From Promethearchaeota archaeon (GTDB taxonomy: Archaea; Asgardarchaeota; Lokiarchaeia; Sigynarchaeales; MK-D1), in NCBI GenBank assembly GCA_016839385.1, contig JAEOUK010000025.1, forward strand, positions 1 to 20,101: 20,101 nucleotides of DNA, given 5' to 3'. Position 1 is the stretch's first letter. The number at the start of each line of letters is the position of its first letter. Both the position numbers and the translations under genes were made by a program. Below the pieces are notes generated by a model. The model saw nothing but the letters and a program-made list of their open reading frames with translations, was not told the DNA's origin and searched no databases. Of the stretch, positions 1 through 8,304 are shown piece by piece.

Positions 1-828
1 GATATTGCGACTCCAATTTATTTTGGAAAAATTCATCCACATGCATTCAGTGTCCCTGATATTGATCAAATTGATATTGTAATGCATATGGCATCACGAG
101 CATCACCATTTGAGTTTGAGAAACATCCTATTTCAATTTTAAAGTCCAACACAATGGGAACATTTAACGCTCTAGGAATTGCAAATCTAAACAATGCGGA
201 TTTTTTCTATTCTTCCACAAGCGAAGTATATGGAAATCCTCCAGATAGTGCAGTTCCAACCCCGGAAGAATATTTTGGTAATGTAAATCCAATAGGTCCA
301 CGTTCTTGCTATGATGAGTCAAAACGTGCTGGGGAAGCATTTGTAATGGCATATATTTTGGAATATAATATTAATGCTTGGGTTGTGAGAATCTTCAATA
401 CTTATGGTCCACGCATTCGATGGGGAAAGTCCTTTGGAAGAGTCGTACCGAACTTCATCCACCAAGCATTATTAGATGAGGATATAACCATTTTTGGAGA
501 TGGTACCCAAACACGTTCATACACCTACATTGTTGATGAAATTGAAGCAATTTTAACTGATATAGCCACACCGGAAGCAAAAGGTAAAGTTATTAATATT
601 GGTAATAATTTAGAGACTACTGTCTTAGAACTCGCAAATCTAATTGTTGAAATTACAAATTCGAATTCTAAAATAGTACATCATCCATTACCGATAGATG
701 ATCCCGTTCGACGTCAACCTGCGTTGAAACGAGCGAATGAAATTTTAAAATGGAAGCCGACTACACAATTAAAAAATGGATTAAAAAGAACTATCGAATG
801 GTTTAAAACAATCGTAAATGAAAGATAA
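1..828 (+). CDS. UDP-glucuronate decarboxylase-like NAD-dependent epimerase/dehydratase (5' end missing)
   Basis: The reading frame is open from base 1, so the gene starts before the window; 275 residues are visible. It looks like an extended short-chain dehydrogenase of the sugar-nucleotide epimerase family, closest in pattern to UDP-glucuronate decarboxylase (UXS), which makes UDP-xylose via an NAD-bound 4-keto intermediate in the cytoplasm. Visible motifs, counting from base 1: HMASRASP at 29-36 (UXS-type HxASPASP), YSSTSEVYGNP at 70-80 (catalytic Ser/Thr strand), and the catalytic YxxxK as Y104-DES-K108. These are followed by the sugar-binding stretch NTYGPRIRWG and GDGTQTRSYTYIVDE. The GxxGxxG nucleotide-binding loop is outside the window. 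The exact sugar is not certain; a UDP-glucose 4-epimerase or dTDP-glucose dehydratase paralogue is the alternative. It ends two bases from the convergent tldE. Confidence 0.85.
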   Translation, partial: DIATPIYFGKIHPHAFSVPDIDQIDIVMHMASRASPFEFEKHPISILKSNTMGTFNALGIANLNNADFFYSSTSEVYGNPPDSAVPTPEEYFGNVNPIGPRSCYDESKRAGEAFVMAYILEYNINAWVVRIFNTYGPRIRWGKSFGRVVPNFIHQALLDEDITIFGDGTQTRSYTYIVDEIEAILTDIATPEAKGKVINIGNNLETTVLELANLIVEITNSNSKIVHHPLPIDDPVRRQPALKRANEILKWKPTTQLKNGLKRTIEWFKTIVNER

Positions 829-830
829 TC

Positions 831-2192
831 TCATTTTTTTGTACTTATTTTAACGTCATTTACTTTTATGTATGGAATATAATTTGTACCTCGTCGATAA
901 ATTTTGTTCCCAATTGCATCTATGTTTTTGTAAAATTTAGTAAAATTTAACCCTATCATGCTTTCCCGCAGAGCGTTTTTAATTTCACCATTCTCTATTA
1001 AAAATCCAGATGCTATTAAGCCCGAAAACTCACCCGTAACAAAATTTGGTCTATCAAATGATGCATCTAGCAATATTCCTCTTTTGATGCCACCAATCAT
1101 TGATTCTAAATCTTGATTCCCTGGTTGTATTAGAAGATTTGAGGGACGAATTCCTACAGTAGTAGAATGCATTCCTCTTGAACCATGTCCTGTACTTATT
1201 GTTTCAAATAAATTTGCTGAATAAACATTGTGTAAATAGGAATTCAATATACCATTCTCTATGATTTTAAGCGGTTTTGTAGGAGTTCCTTCTAAATCCC
1301 AAGCAGATGTATTTATCCCTCCATCTAACCAAGGATTATCTTGAATGTTTAATAATTCAGAAGCTATTTGATTACCGAGTTGATTACGTAGGAAACTGCG
1401 TTTTTCATATATTACTAATCCATCAATTGCAGTAGAAATAGTGTTATTAAACAATAATACTACTGCTTGGGGACTTAAAATCACAGGATAACTATCAATT
1501 GATATTTTTGATTTCTTCAACCCTTTTCTTGCGGTATTTAATGCGGTTTCAAAAATTTTCTCAGGTTGCACTTGGGAGAAATGGCTATATTGTTGACCTT
1601 CATACCCATTTGAATTTTCTTTCTTTCCTTTAATAGTTTCTTCCATAATGATTTCTGAGGATATAGACACTGCTGATTCCTTGTTGCGAAGATTTATCCC
1701 ATTAGAACTCAACAGCGAATAATTCAAATCTGTGAAAGAAAAATCTCCTGATACAGACACTATTCGATCGTCTTGAGATTTTATATTCATGAATAAATCT
1801 ACAATTTCACTGGCATCCTCTATAGATAAATCTTTGATTGTGGAGTCATAGGGTGTTTTAATTGAGGGATATTTATCTGGAGGACTTGCTAGGCATTTGA
1901 AATCAGGATTAACCAAAGATCCTTTCATTAAAGAAACCGTATTCTCAATTGAGGTTTTGATAAAAGGTAAAGACATTTTAGTTATAGTTACACTACCAGT
2001 TTTTCCTTGATCTCCCATTAATCGTATATTCAAAGCATACTGAGTAAAATTTTCTGCAGTCTTCAAGTATCCCTTTTCAATAGATAACGATGAACTTGTT
2101 GCTGTCCCTCCGAATATTTCCCAGCATTTTACTTTATCAAATGTTGAACAATATTTTCCTGCTTTATACACGATTTCTCGAATTTCTTCCAT
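831..2192 (-). CDS. tldE: TldE/PmbA-family protein, non-catalytic partner of TldD
   Basis: A 453-residue member of the TldD/TldE (PmbA) family. TldE forms a heterodimer with TldD that cleaves unfolded peptides; in bacteria it processes microcin B17 and CcdA. It lacks the HExxxH motif, as expected for the TldE subunit. C-terminal family features are present: a SAWDLEGTPT segment, ENGILNSYLHNVYSAN, TGEFSGLIASGFLIENGEI and the final YIPYIKVNDV. I chose the ATG at 2192 over an in-frame TTG at 2213. The ATG is preceded by a strong GGAGG ribosome site and lies four bases after the tldD stop, whereas the TTG would overlap tldD and add only seven residues. It is the last gene of the zinc-ribbon/tldD/tldE operon. 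Confidence 0.9.
   Translation of the reverse strand: MEEIREIVYKAGKYCSTFDKVKCWEIFGGTATSSSLSIEKGYLKTAENFTQYALNIRLMGDQGKTGSVTITKMSLPFIKTSIENTVSLMKGSLVNPDFKCLASPPDKYPSIKTPYDSTIKDLSIEDASEIVDLFMNIKSQDDRIVSVSGDFSFTDLNYSLLSSNGINLRNKESAVSISSEIIMEETIKGKKENSNGYEGQQYSHFSQVQPEKIFETALNTARKGLKKSKISIDSYPVILSPQAVVLLFNNTISTAIDGLVIYEKRSFLRNQLGNQIASELLNIQDNPWLDGGINTSAWDLEGTPTKPLKIIENGILNSYLHNVYSANLFETISTGHGSRGMHSTTVGIRPSNLLIQPGNQDLESMIGGIKRGILLDASFDRPNFVTGEFSGLIASGFLIENGEIKNALRESMIGLNFTKFYKNIDAIGNKIYRRGTNYIPYIKVNDVKISTKK
834..840 (+). terminator. T7 tract after the epimerase gene
   Basis: Seven consecutive T residues begin five bases after the epimerase stop codon. Archaeal RNA polymerase commonly terminates at such U-runs without a hairpin. 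On the minus strand the same bases are the Lys-Lys codons at the end of tldE. The terminator role is inferred. Confidence 0.45.
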
Positions 2193-2196
2193 TTTT

Positions 2197-3615
2197 CTAT
2201 GCCACCCCTCCAATCACTACATCATTGATACGTATATAGGGGGATCCAGAACATACTGGAGCGCCTTGTCCTCCTTTCCCACAAGTTCCATCATCTTTCT
2301 GTTTCGAATTTCCAACCGCAGTTATATTATTTAATATATCCAGCATCATGCCTGATAAGGCTGCGTCACGTAATAGTACGGTTTTTTCCCCGTTTTCGAC
2401 TTGATAAGCTCGAGCCATTTTGAACATAAATTGTCCAATAGAGGGTTCTGTATACCCATAAGTCCAAGATACACACAAGATTCCATTTTTTAGATCTTCC
2501 ATTAATTCTTCAAAGGACCAATCTTTTGGTTCTATGTATGTATTTCGCATTCTTACAATTGGTAGGGATGTAAATGATTCTGCCCTTCCATTTCCAGTGG
2601 GTTCTACACCCATTCTGCTCGAAGTTTCTCTGTTATGCATAAATTCCTTCAAAATGCCTTTCTCGATTAACTGCACAGGTTTTGTTTTCATCCCTTCGGA
2701 ATCATAGTGAACGAATCCATAATCTCCCTCAAATCCTGGTATATCAACTACATCAATCATCTCATTACCCATCCTCTCGCCTATTTTGTTAGCTAGTTGG
2801 CTCTCTCCTGCTAATATTCCATCTGCTTCACAGGCATGACCAAATGCTTCATGAATAAAAGTACCGGCTAAATTAGGATCCGCTATTATGTTGTATTGAC
2901 CAGCTTTTACGGGTTTGGCATCTAAATTTTCAATTGCTTCTCTTGCAGCATCTACACCTAGGGATCCAGAATAATCAATAACTTCAAATCCCCCTGTAAT
3001 TCCTTTCGATTTAAACGCTTCCTGTAAAATTGATCCTTCCTTTGAATTTGTCAGGATAATTACACGGGCGCGACTTTCAGTTTTATCAACTATCCGATTA
3101 TCCGAAGTCATAATCACTTCATGGGATATCCCATCTACAAAAAAAGAATTGGTATTGGTAATTCGCGGATCGAAATTTACTGCGTTTTTGTCTTGTTCCA
3201 TGAGAAATTTTATTTTTTCTTCATTACTCACATCAAACAGATGTTTCTTTTGCGGTTGCACGTAGGTAATATCTATAGGATCATATTCTTTCAACAGGAA
3301 TTTTTCTTCTGCTTTCGTACTACTCCAATGTGCAAGTTTTGAAGAATTTTCGAAAATTCTTTCCAATTCTTCCAGGGTTATTTCATTACTGGAAGCAAAA
3401 CCATATCCCCCGTCAACAAAAGTCTGGATAGAAAATCCGTAATCATTCGTGCTCTTGTTTTCTTTCATTTTACCTTTATTAATTTGAATTGTCGTTGCAG
3501 ATCTCACGCTAAAACGAGCATTATAATATTCTATGTTCCATTTCTTTTGCAATTTTTGAAGGCGCTTTTGAAACACTTCATCTATAGGAAGTTCAAGGAT
3601 GGATTCAGTAGCCAT
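2197..3615 (-). CDS. tldD: TldD family metalloprotease, catalytic subunit
   Basis: A 472-residue TldD-type zinc protease, the catalytic half of the cytoplasmic TldD-TldE peptidase. The zinc motif HEAFGH (HExxxH) is at residues 255-260 within FIHEAFGHACEADG. The C-terminal DDGTCGKGGQGAPV segment carries Cys445, which aligns with the third zinc ligand of the family. The N-terminal domain (about 1-230) holds the substrate groove. Length is normal for the family (about 460-480). The ATG start lies 15 bases after the small zinc-ribbon gene, and tldE follows after 4 bases, so the three genes are almost certainly co-transcribed from the promoter near 3911. All catalytic residues are intact, so it should be active. 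Confidence 0.93.
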   Translation of the reverse strand: MATESILELPIDEVFQKRLQKLQKKWNIEYYNARFSVRSATTIQINKGKMKENKSTNDYGFSIQTFVDGGYGFASSNEITLEELERIFENSSKLAHWSSTKAEEKFLLKEYDPIDITYVQPQKKHLFDVSNEEKIKFLMEQDKNAVNFDPRITNTNSFFVDGISHEVIMTSDNRIVDKTESRARVIILTNSKEGSILQEAFKSKGITGGFEVIDYSGSLGVDAAREAIENLDAKPVKAGQYNIIADPNLAGTFIHEAFGHACEADGILAGESQLANKIGERMGNEMIDVVDIPGFEGDYGFVHYDSEGMKTKPVQLIEKGILKEFMHNRETSSRMGVEPTGNGRAESFTSLPIVRMRNTYIEPKDWSFEELMEDLKNGILCVSWTYGYTEPSIGQFMFKMARAYQVENGEKTVLLRDAALSGMMLDILNNITAVGNSKQKDDGTCGKGGQGAPVCSGSPYIRINDVVIGGVA

Positions 3616-3630
3616 GTTGGAAACCTAATC

Positions 3631-3888
3631 TTAGTCATCCTCCTCAAGAATCGGGTGGATATCTTCCATTTTCTGAAGTACGAATCCGCGTTCTTTAAGA
3701 TCTTGAACAATCTTCACTGCTTTTTGAATATCACACGTGCGCTTTAGAACAATTATTTGCTCAAGATTAATTCTTTTTCTGCATTTTGAGTTCGGACATT
3801 TCCGGGATCGTTGATCATCTCTAACAAATTGGATCAGACCGCAATGTGGGCATACTATAATCTTATATTGTGTAAATATTCCTAGCAT
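3631..3888 (-). CDS. small zinc-ribbon protein (DUF1922-like)
   Basis: An 85-residue basic protein with one zinc-binding site made of two Cys pairs: CPHCG at residues 18-22 and CPNSKC at 31-36. A helical, charged C-terminal half ends in EEDD. The arrangement (YKIIVCPHCG, about ten residues, CP..KC, then a helix) resembles the archaeal DUF1922/MTH1184-type zinc ribbon, which is likely to bind nucleic acid or protein, but no function is established. It is the first gene of an operon with tldD and tldE. The ATG is about 24 bases from a TATA box, so its mRNA is probably leaderless. Family assignment is from memory of the motif spacing; the protein is clearly real given operon position and cysteines. 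Confidence 0.7.
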   Translation of the reverse strand: MLGIFTQYKIIVCPHCGLIQFVRDDQRSRKCPNSKCRKRINLEQIIVLKRTCDIQKAVKIVQDLKERGFVLQKMEDIHPILEEDD

Positions 3889-3910
3889 CTAGATACTTGA
3901 TGAGGATGTC

Positions 3911-3920
3911 TTTATAAAAC
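3911..3920 (-). promoter_or_regulatory. TATA box of the zinc-ribbon/tldD/tldE operon
   Basis: On the minus strand this reads GTTTTATAAA, an excellent archaeal TATA element. Its centre is about 27 bases upstream of the ATG at 3888, which places transcription initiation at or next to the start codon (leaderless mRNA). Confidence 0.55.
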
Positions 3921-3934
3921 ACAACACTACACGC

Positions 3935-3946
3935 AAATTATATTTT
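3935..3946 (+). promoter_or_regulatory. TATA box of purB
   Basis: AAATTATATTTT is centred about 32 bases before the purB ATG at 3973. Initiation would fall within a few bases of the start codon, consistent with the lack of a ribosome site there. The two divergent TATA boxes sit about 25 bases apart in an 84-base intergenic region. Confidence 0.5.
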
Positions 3947-3972
3947 GTGCTAAGTGTTAGTTTACATGTATA

Positions 3973-5322
3973 ATGGTATTACATCCTATTGAATATCGAT
4001 ATTTCACGAAAGAAATGAAAGAAATCTTCTCCCAGGAAAATAAATTTGCTAAATGGATGAAAGTTGAGGCTGCATTAGCCCAAGTACATGCAGAATTTGG
4101 TACAATTCCTATAAATGCCGCGAAGGAGATAACAAAAAAAGCAACTCTTGAATATGTAAAAATTGAGAGGATTCATGAAATCGAGAAAGAAATTGATCAC
4201 GATTTAATGGCTATGGTTCGTGCAATATCCGAAGTTTGTGAAGGGGATGCCGGCAAATATGTCCATTTATCTGCCACATCATATGATACGGAAGATACTG
4301 CAAGTGCAATCATTTTACAGCAAGCAACGAACGTGATTATAAAAAATGTAAAAGGAGTTTTATCGATTCTTCTCAAATTAGCCATAGAACATAAAAATTT
4401 AGTATGTGTTGGGAGAACTCATGGACAACACGCTTTACCAACCACTTATGGCATGAGATTCGGAGTTTGGGCTGCAGAATTCGGGAGACATATTGATAGA
4501 TTAAATGAAGTACTTCCTCGTATTGCTGTCGGAAAAATGTCAGGTGCAGTAGGCACAATGGCAAGTTTTGGAGAGAATGGAATTCAAATCCAAAAGAGAG
4601 TCATGGAAATTCTTGGATTAGGCTCGGTTCTTATCGCTAATCAAGTGGTTCAACGAGATCGATATGCAGAAATAATTGGAGTTCTTGCACTTATAGCTGG
4701 CACAATTGATAAAATTTCACGTCAATTACGAGCACTACAAAGGAGTGAGATAGCAGAAGCATTTGAACCATTTAAGAAAACTCAAGTGGGAAGCTCTACC
4801 ATGCCTCAAAAACGCAATCCTCATAAATTAGAACGGTTGTGTGGTTTAAGTAGAGTAATAAAATCCAATGTATTTATCGCTTTAGAAAATGTTTCTTTGG
4901 AGGATGAACGGGACATTTCAAATAGCGGTTCTGAACGTGTAATGTTGCCAGAATCATTTGTATTACTTGATTATATGCTAATTCAGATGAAAAAAATTCT
5001 ATCTGGATTAGAATTGAATGCTGAAAATATTGAACGAAATTTAAATCTAAGTGATGGGGCTATTTTATCCGAACGAATCATGATTGAGCTGGTTAGTAAA
5101 GGAATAGGACGACAAGATGCGCACGAGTTACTTCGAGAAGCTGTAATCAAAGCACGGACCGATAAATTACCAATTCGTGAGGTATTTAATTCCAATCCAA
5201 TTATCAAAACGAAATTTTCTTCCCGAGAAATAGATGAGATGCTCAATCCAAAAAACTATATTGGCTTAGCAGTTGAACAAGTAGAAAATTTAGTGAAATT
5301 TCTGCGAACTAAGTATGAGTAA
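3973..5322 (+). CDS. purB: adenylosuccinate lyase
   Basis: A 449-residue fumarase/aspartase-superfamily enzyme. It splits fumarate from SAICAR and from adenylosuccinate, steps in IMP and AMP synthesis. Visible signatures: the N-terminal HPIEYRYFTKEM stretch typical of PurB, TSYDTEDTA at 102-110, GRTHGQHALPTTYG at 147-160 with catalytic-region His150, and the superfamily signature GSSTMPQKRNP at 273-283 whose flexible loop carries the catalytic Ser. The sequence is full length. The ATG at 3973 is the only start near the TATA box and leaves almost no leader. It is followed after 17 bases by purM, so two purine-pathway genes are paired, probably in one transcript. Confidence 0.95.
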   Translation: MVLHPIEYRYFTKEMKEIFSQENKFAKWMKVEAALAQVHAEFGTIPINAAKEITKKATLEYVKIERIHEIEKEIDHDLMAMVRAISEVCEGDAGKYVHLSATSYDTEDTASAIILQQATNVIIKNVKGVLSILLKLAIEHKNLVCVGRTHGQHALPTTYGMRFGVWAAEFGRHIDRLNEVLPRIAVGKMSGAVGTMASFGENGIQIQKRVMEILGLGSVLIANQVVQRDRYAEIIGVLALIAGTIDKISRQLRALQRSEIAEAFEPFKKTQVGSSTMPQKRNPHKLERLCGLSRVIKSNVFIALENVSLEDERDISNSGSERVMLPESFVLLDYMLIQMKKILSGLELNAENIERNLNLSDGAILSERIMIELVSKGIGRQDAHELLREAVIKARTDKLPIREVFNSNPIIKTKFSSREIDEMLNPKNYIGLAVEQVENLVKFLRTKYE

Positions 5323-5339
5323 ATGTTAAGGCTAGTTTA

Positions 5340-6533
5340 ATGAAAAAACAAATTACTTATGATAAATTGGGAGTTTCTGCTTCCAAAGAAGATGTACATA
5401 AAGCATTAATAGGAAAAGATGAAGGTATATTTCCAGGAGCATTCTGTAAGATTCTCCCTGATATTAGTGGAGATCCTGAATATTGCTCTATTTTTCATTC
5501 GGACTCTGCTGGGACTAAGGCAAATCTTGCATATATGATGTATAAAGAAACCAAGGATTTATCCTATTTCAAAGGTATCGTACAAGATGCCATTGTTATG
5601 AATGTAGATGACGTATTATGTGTTGGAGTGTCTGGGAATGTTCTCATTTCAGATACCATAAGTAGAAACAAACGTCTAATCTCGGGAGAAGCACTTTCAA
5701 CTTTAATTAACCATCACATTTCTTTTTGTAATTGGTTAACTAAATATGGTTTCCCGATTAATTTAGCAGGTGGAGAAACAGAAGATGTGGGTGATTTATG
5801 CCGAACTTTAGAGGTCGGTGTATCACTATTTGCTCGAATGAAAAGATCTCAAGTTATTAATGCTAATAAAATTAAAGAAGGAGATATAATCATAGGACTT
5901 GCCAGTTCCGGACAAGCATCCTATGAAGATAGTTACAATAGTGGCATTTCTAGCAACGGATTGACCCTTGGACGACATGCTACATTATCTCATAAATATT
6001 ATGATAAGTATCCTGAATGTTACGATCCTGGTTTAGAGGAAGAACTGGTATTCCATGGTAGACATGAATTATTAGAAAAACTTCAAGAAACAGATATAAC
6101 CATTGGACAAGCCTTACTCTCCCCCACACGCACGTATGCTCCTGTCTTGGTAACAATTTTAGAGAAATTTAGGTCTGAAATCCATGGCTTAATTCACAAT
6201 ACTGGTGGAGGTCAAACGAAATGCTTGAATTTTGGTAAAAATTTGCTATATATTAAAGATAATTTATTCAATATTCCACCAATATTTCAATTAATCCAAG
6301 CATCCTCTGAAGTTTCATGGAAAGAAATGTATAGAGTTTTTAACATGGGACATCGAATGGAAATAATCATACCTAAGGAATTCTCAAAGGAAATTATTCA
6401 AATATCGGAATCATTCAGCATTCCTGCTCGAATTATTGGTCGGATAGAACAATCCTCCAAATCTAATGGAGTGAATTGTTTACTATTGAAAACTAATAAG
6501 GGAGAGTTTCAATATACAAAGAATACGGCATAA
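5340..6533 (+). CDS. purM: phosphoribosylformylglycinamidine cyclo-ligase (AIR synthetase), long variant
   Basis: A 397-residue PurM-family protein, longer than the usual roughly 345-residue enzyme. AIR synthetase closes FGAM with ATP to give aminoimidazole ribonucleotide. Family motifs are visible: HSDSAGTK at 53-60 (PurM DGVGTK loop), QDAIVMNVDDVLCVG at 82-96, GGETEDVGD at 144-152, GLASSGQASYE (PurM GLPSSGxHSN position), LLSPTRTYAP and HNTGGGQTK, then NMGHRMEI. The start GVSASKEDVHKA and the phrase IFPGAFCKILPD match the long AIR-synthase-related form I know from Bacteroidetes rather than the standard archaeal PurM. It follows purB by 17 bases. It probably replaces the ordinary PurM, but whether a second purM exists elsewhere cannot be seen. 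Confidence 0.85.
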   Translation: MKKQITYDKLGVSASKEDVHKALIGKDEGIFPGAFCKILPDISGDPEYCSIFHSDSAGTKANLAYMMYKETKDLSYFKGIVQDAIVMNVDDVLCVGVSGNVLISDTISRNKRLISGEALSTLINHHISFCNWLTKYGFPINLAGGETEDVGDLCRTLEVGVSLFARMKRSQVINANKIKEGDIIIGLASSGQASYEDSYNSGISSNGLTLGRHATLSHKYYDKYPECYDPGLEEELVFHGRHELLEKLQETDITIGQALLSPTRTYAPVLVTILEKFRSEIHGLIHNTGGGQTKCLNFGKNLLYIKDNLFNIPPIFQLIQASSEVSWKEMYRVFNMGHRMEIIIPKEFSKEIIQISESFSIPARIIGRIEQSSKSNGVNCLLLKTNKGEFQYTKNTA

Positions 6534-6590
6534 ATGTTTAGGGAGAATTGGATGTAATTAACTAAATCAGAAAAGAGAAAGATATCACTC

Positions 6591-7679
6591 ATGTCAGACC
6601 CAATCCGCGATGATCCATTTTATGATGATGAATTTCTAGAGGAGGAACGTACATATTCTACATACATAATACCAAGACGATTCTACGTATTTTTAGAAGT
6701 ATTTATGGCAATGCTCATAAATTTCTTGATTAACATTGGGTTTATTTACTTATATCCTCTTATTCCACCATCTGAATTTCGGGGATTAATTATTTTCTGT
6801 ACGAGTATGTTATCCATAATTTTATCTATAACTCTCTCGCTCGTGTTCATCCAACTAGTATTTTATAAGAACAAAATGCCCCTAAAGGAAGCAGAACCTC
6901 CTTTAAAGGAAACCATCTCTCTATTTACATTTAAGAAATTTGGGTTGCAACTTTTATTCACAGCTTTGATATTATTCCTTGTATATATTCCACTAGATTT
7001 TGTCACATATGCCATTCCAGGAGGCTTAGAATTCTCCCGACGTTCACTTGTTGAAAACGATAATAATGGAATTAATACATATCTCGATTTCACACAATTC
7101 AGTTCATTCATTTTAGTTGGATCCCTTCTTCACTTAATGGTAGGGGTTCGTGAAGAATTATTTTTCCGGGGATTTCATACTATGCGCTCTGAAAAATATC
7201 TGAATCCAGGTTCTACTGTAGTCATTACCTCCATGTTTTTTGCTTTATCCCACTTTACTTATGTTTTTTATAGTACTCAACCCCTTCTAGATCTTTTACC
7301 AGCGTTTATTTGGACTCTTGGAGCTTTTTTAGTAGGTTCTGTATCCGCAGTTTTTATTCTGAAGACGAAAATGATATGGCCGGTGATTCTAGCTCATAGT
7401 GTAAACAATATTATATCCTCAAGTGTTATTTGGCTAACCAGCATTCAGCATGTGAATTTTTGGGATTTAGCTAAATGGTTGTACCTCCCACTTCTGGGAA
7501 TATCTGTTTTACTGACTGTTATTTTCTTCAAAGAAGTAAAAACCGGAGTAAAATTCTATTTTGATACCTTTAAGTCTTACAAAAATGAGATTACTGAGAA
7601 AAAAATTCGTGGAAAGGTTATAATTGCAGATATTATTTTTGGGTTAATATTTTGGGCTGTTGGAATGTGGTTTATCTGA
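6591..7679 (+). CDS. CPBP family intramembrane glutamic endopeptidase
   Basis: A 362-residue polytopic membrane protein of the CPBP (CAAX protease and bacteriocin-processing, Rce1-like) family. The family motifs are present: EExxxR as EELFFR at 188-193, a second-motif His221 in ALSHFTYV, and HxxxN as H269-SVN-N273. Hydrophobic segments lie at roughly 35-58, 62-92, 117-140, 171-186, 205-222, 236-258, 263-283, 296-313 and 343-361. The N-terminal 30 residues are acidic and soluble. The substrate is unknown; archaeal members are not established prenyl-protein proteases. It starts 57 bases after purM with no clear ribosome site (AGAGAAAG nearby), and the phosphodiesterase follows after 16 bases. 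Confidence 0.88.
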   Translation: MSDPIRDDPFYDDEFLEEERTYSTYIIPRRFYVFLEVFMAMLINFLINIGFIYLYPLIPPSEFRGLIIFCTSMLSIILSITLSLVFIQLVFYKNKMPLKEAEPPLKETISLFTFKKFGLQLLFTALILFLVYIPLDFVTYAIPGGLEFSRRSLVENDNNGINTYLDFTQFSSFILVGSLLHLMVGVREELFFRGFHTMRSEKYLNPGSTVVITSMFFALSHFTYVFYSTQPLLDLLPAFIWTLGAFLVGSVSAVFILKTKMIWPVILAHSVNNIISSSVIWLTSIQHVNFWDLAKWLYLPLLGISVLLTVIFFKEVKTGVKFYFDTFKSYKNEITEKKIRGKVIIADIIFGLIFWAVGMWFI

Positions 7680-7695
7680 AAAAGGGAGTAATTTT

Positions 7696-8214
7696 ATGGA
7701 AATAGGTATTATTTCGGACACACATATCAAGCCTAATATGGAATATACAGGTTTGCTTAGTAGATTAGAAAAAGCCTTTGCTGATGTTGAGATCATCTTA
7801 CACGCTGGAGATGTGACGACCTTCAAATTCATTGAAGATTTGGAAAAAATCGCACAAGTGGAAGCTGTAGTTGGAAATGTAGATGATTCAACAATTCATG
7901 AACGGTTCAGTGCATTTAGTAAACTTGAAATCATGGGTAAAAATATTGGTTTAATACATGATATTCCTTCATTTTCTTTTATCAAGCAGGAGCAACTGGA
8001 TATTGTTGTAACAGGTCATACGCACATTCCTTCCATTAAGGAGTACTATGAATTGGAACACGGTTTCCTACATCTTAATCCAGGTTCTCCTTTACAACCT
8101 CGAGCTCCACCTATGAACAAACGATATCAAGTGCAAAGACTACCCTTACCAACGGTATTGATATTGGATATTGATGAGGAAATGAGTTCTGCCTACATTA
8201 TCACCCTCAAATAG
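7696..8214 (+). CDS. YfcE/MJ0936-type metallophosphoesterase
   Basis: A 172-residue calcineurin-like phosphoesterase of the small YfcE/MJ0936 type, which hydrolyses phosphodiesters using two metals. All metal-ligand motifs are visible: D8-T-H10 in IISDTH, GD at 38-39, N61 in GNVDD, H88, and G-H108-T-H110. The tail NPGSPLQPRAPP is typical of the family. The open frame could begin at 7660 inside the upstream gene, but the ATG at 7696 is preferred. It has GGGAG seven bases upstream and gives the standard MEIGIISDTH start. The physiological substrate is unknown. It probably shares a transcript with the CPBP protease. Confidence 0.92.
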   Translation: MEIGIISDTHIKPNMEYTGLLSRLEKAFADVEIILHAGDVTTFKFIEDLEKIAQVEAVVGNVDDSTIHERFSAFSKLEIMGKNIGLIHDIPSFSFIKQEQLDIVVTGHTHIPSIKEYYELEHGFLHLNPGSPLQPRAPPMNKRYQVQRLPLPTVLILDIDEEMSSAYIITLK

Positions 8215-8259
8215 ATCACTAACAGAAAGCTATATTGGGATCGCGTAAACAAAGATATA

Positions 8260-8268
8260 TTTATAAAA
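8260..8268 (+). promoter_or_regulatory. TATA box of the roadblock gene
   Basis: TTTATAAAA lies in the 90-base gap after the phosphodiesterase. Initiation about 26 bases downstream would fall near 8290, about 15 bases before the ATG. AGGGG at 8289-8293 may still act as a ribosome site. Confidence 0.5.
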
Positions 8269-8304
8269 AGCAAATTTATGTGAAGATTAGGGGAATCCAA
8301 AACT

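Noticed and set aside
2193..2213. TTG start adding seven residues to TldE
   Set aside because: It would overlap tldD; the ATG at 2192 has a strong GGAGG site and clean spacing.
3484..3747. 87-residue plus-strand frame across the tldD start
   Set aside because: Shadow of tldD and the zinc-ribbon gene; hydrophobic random composition and no promoter.
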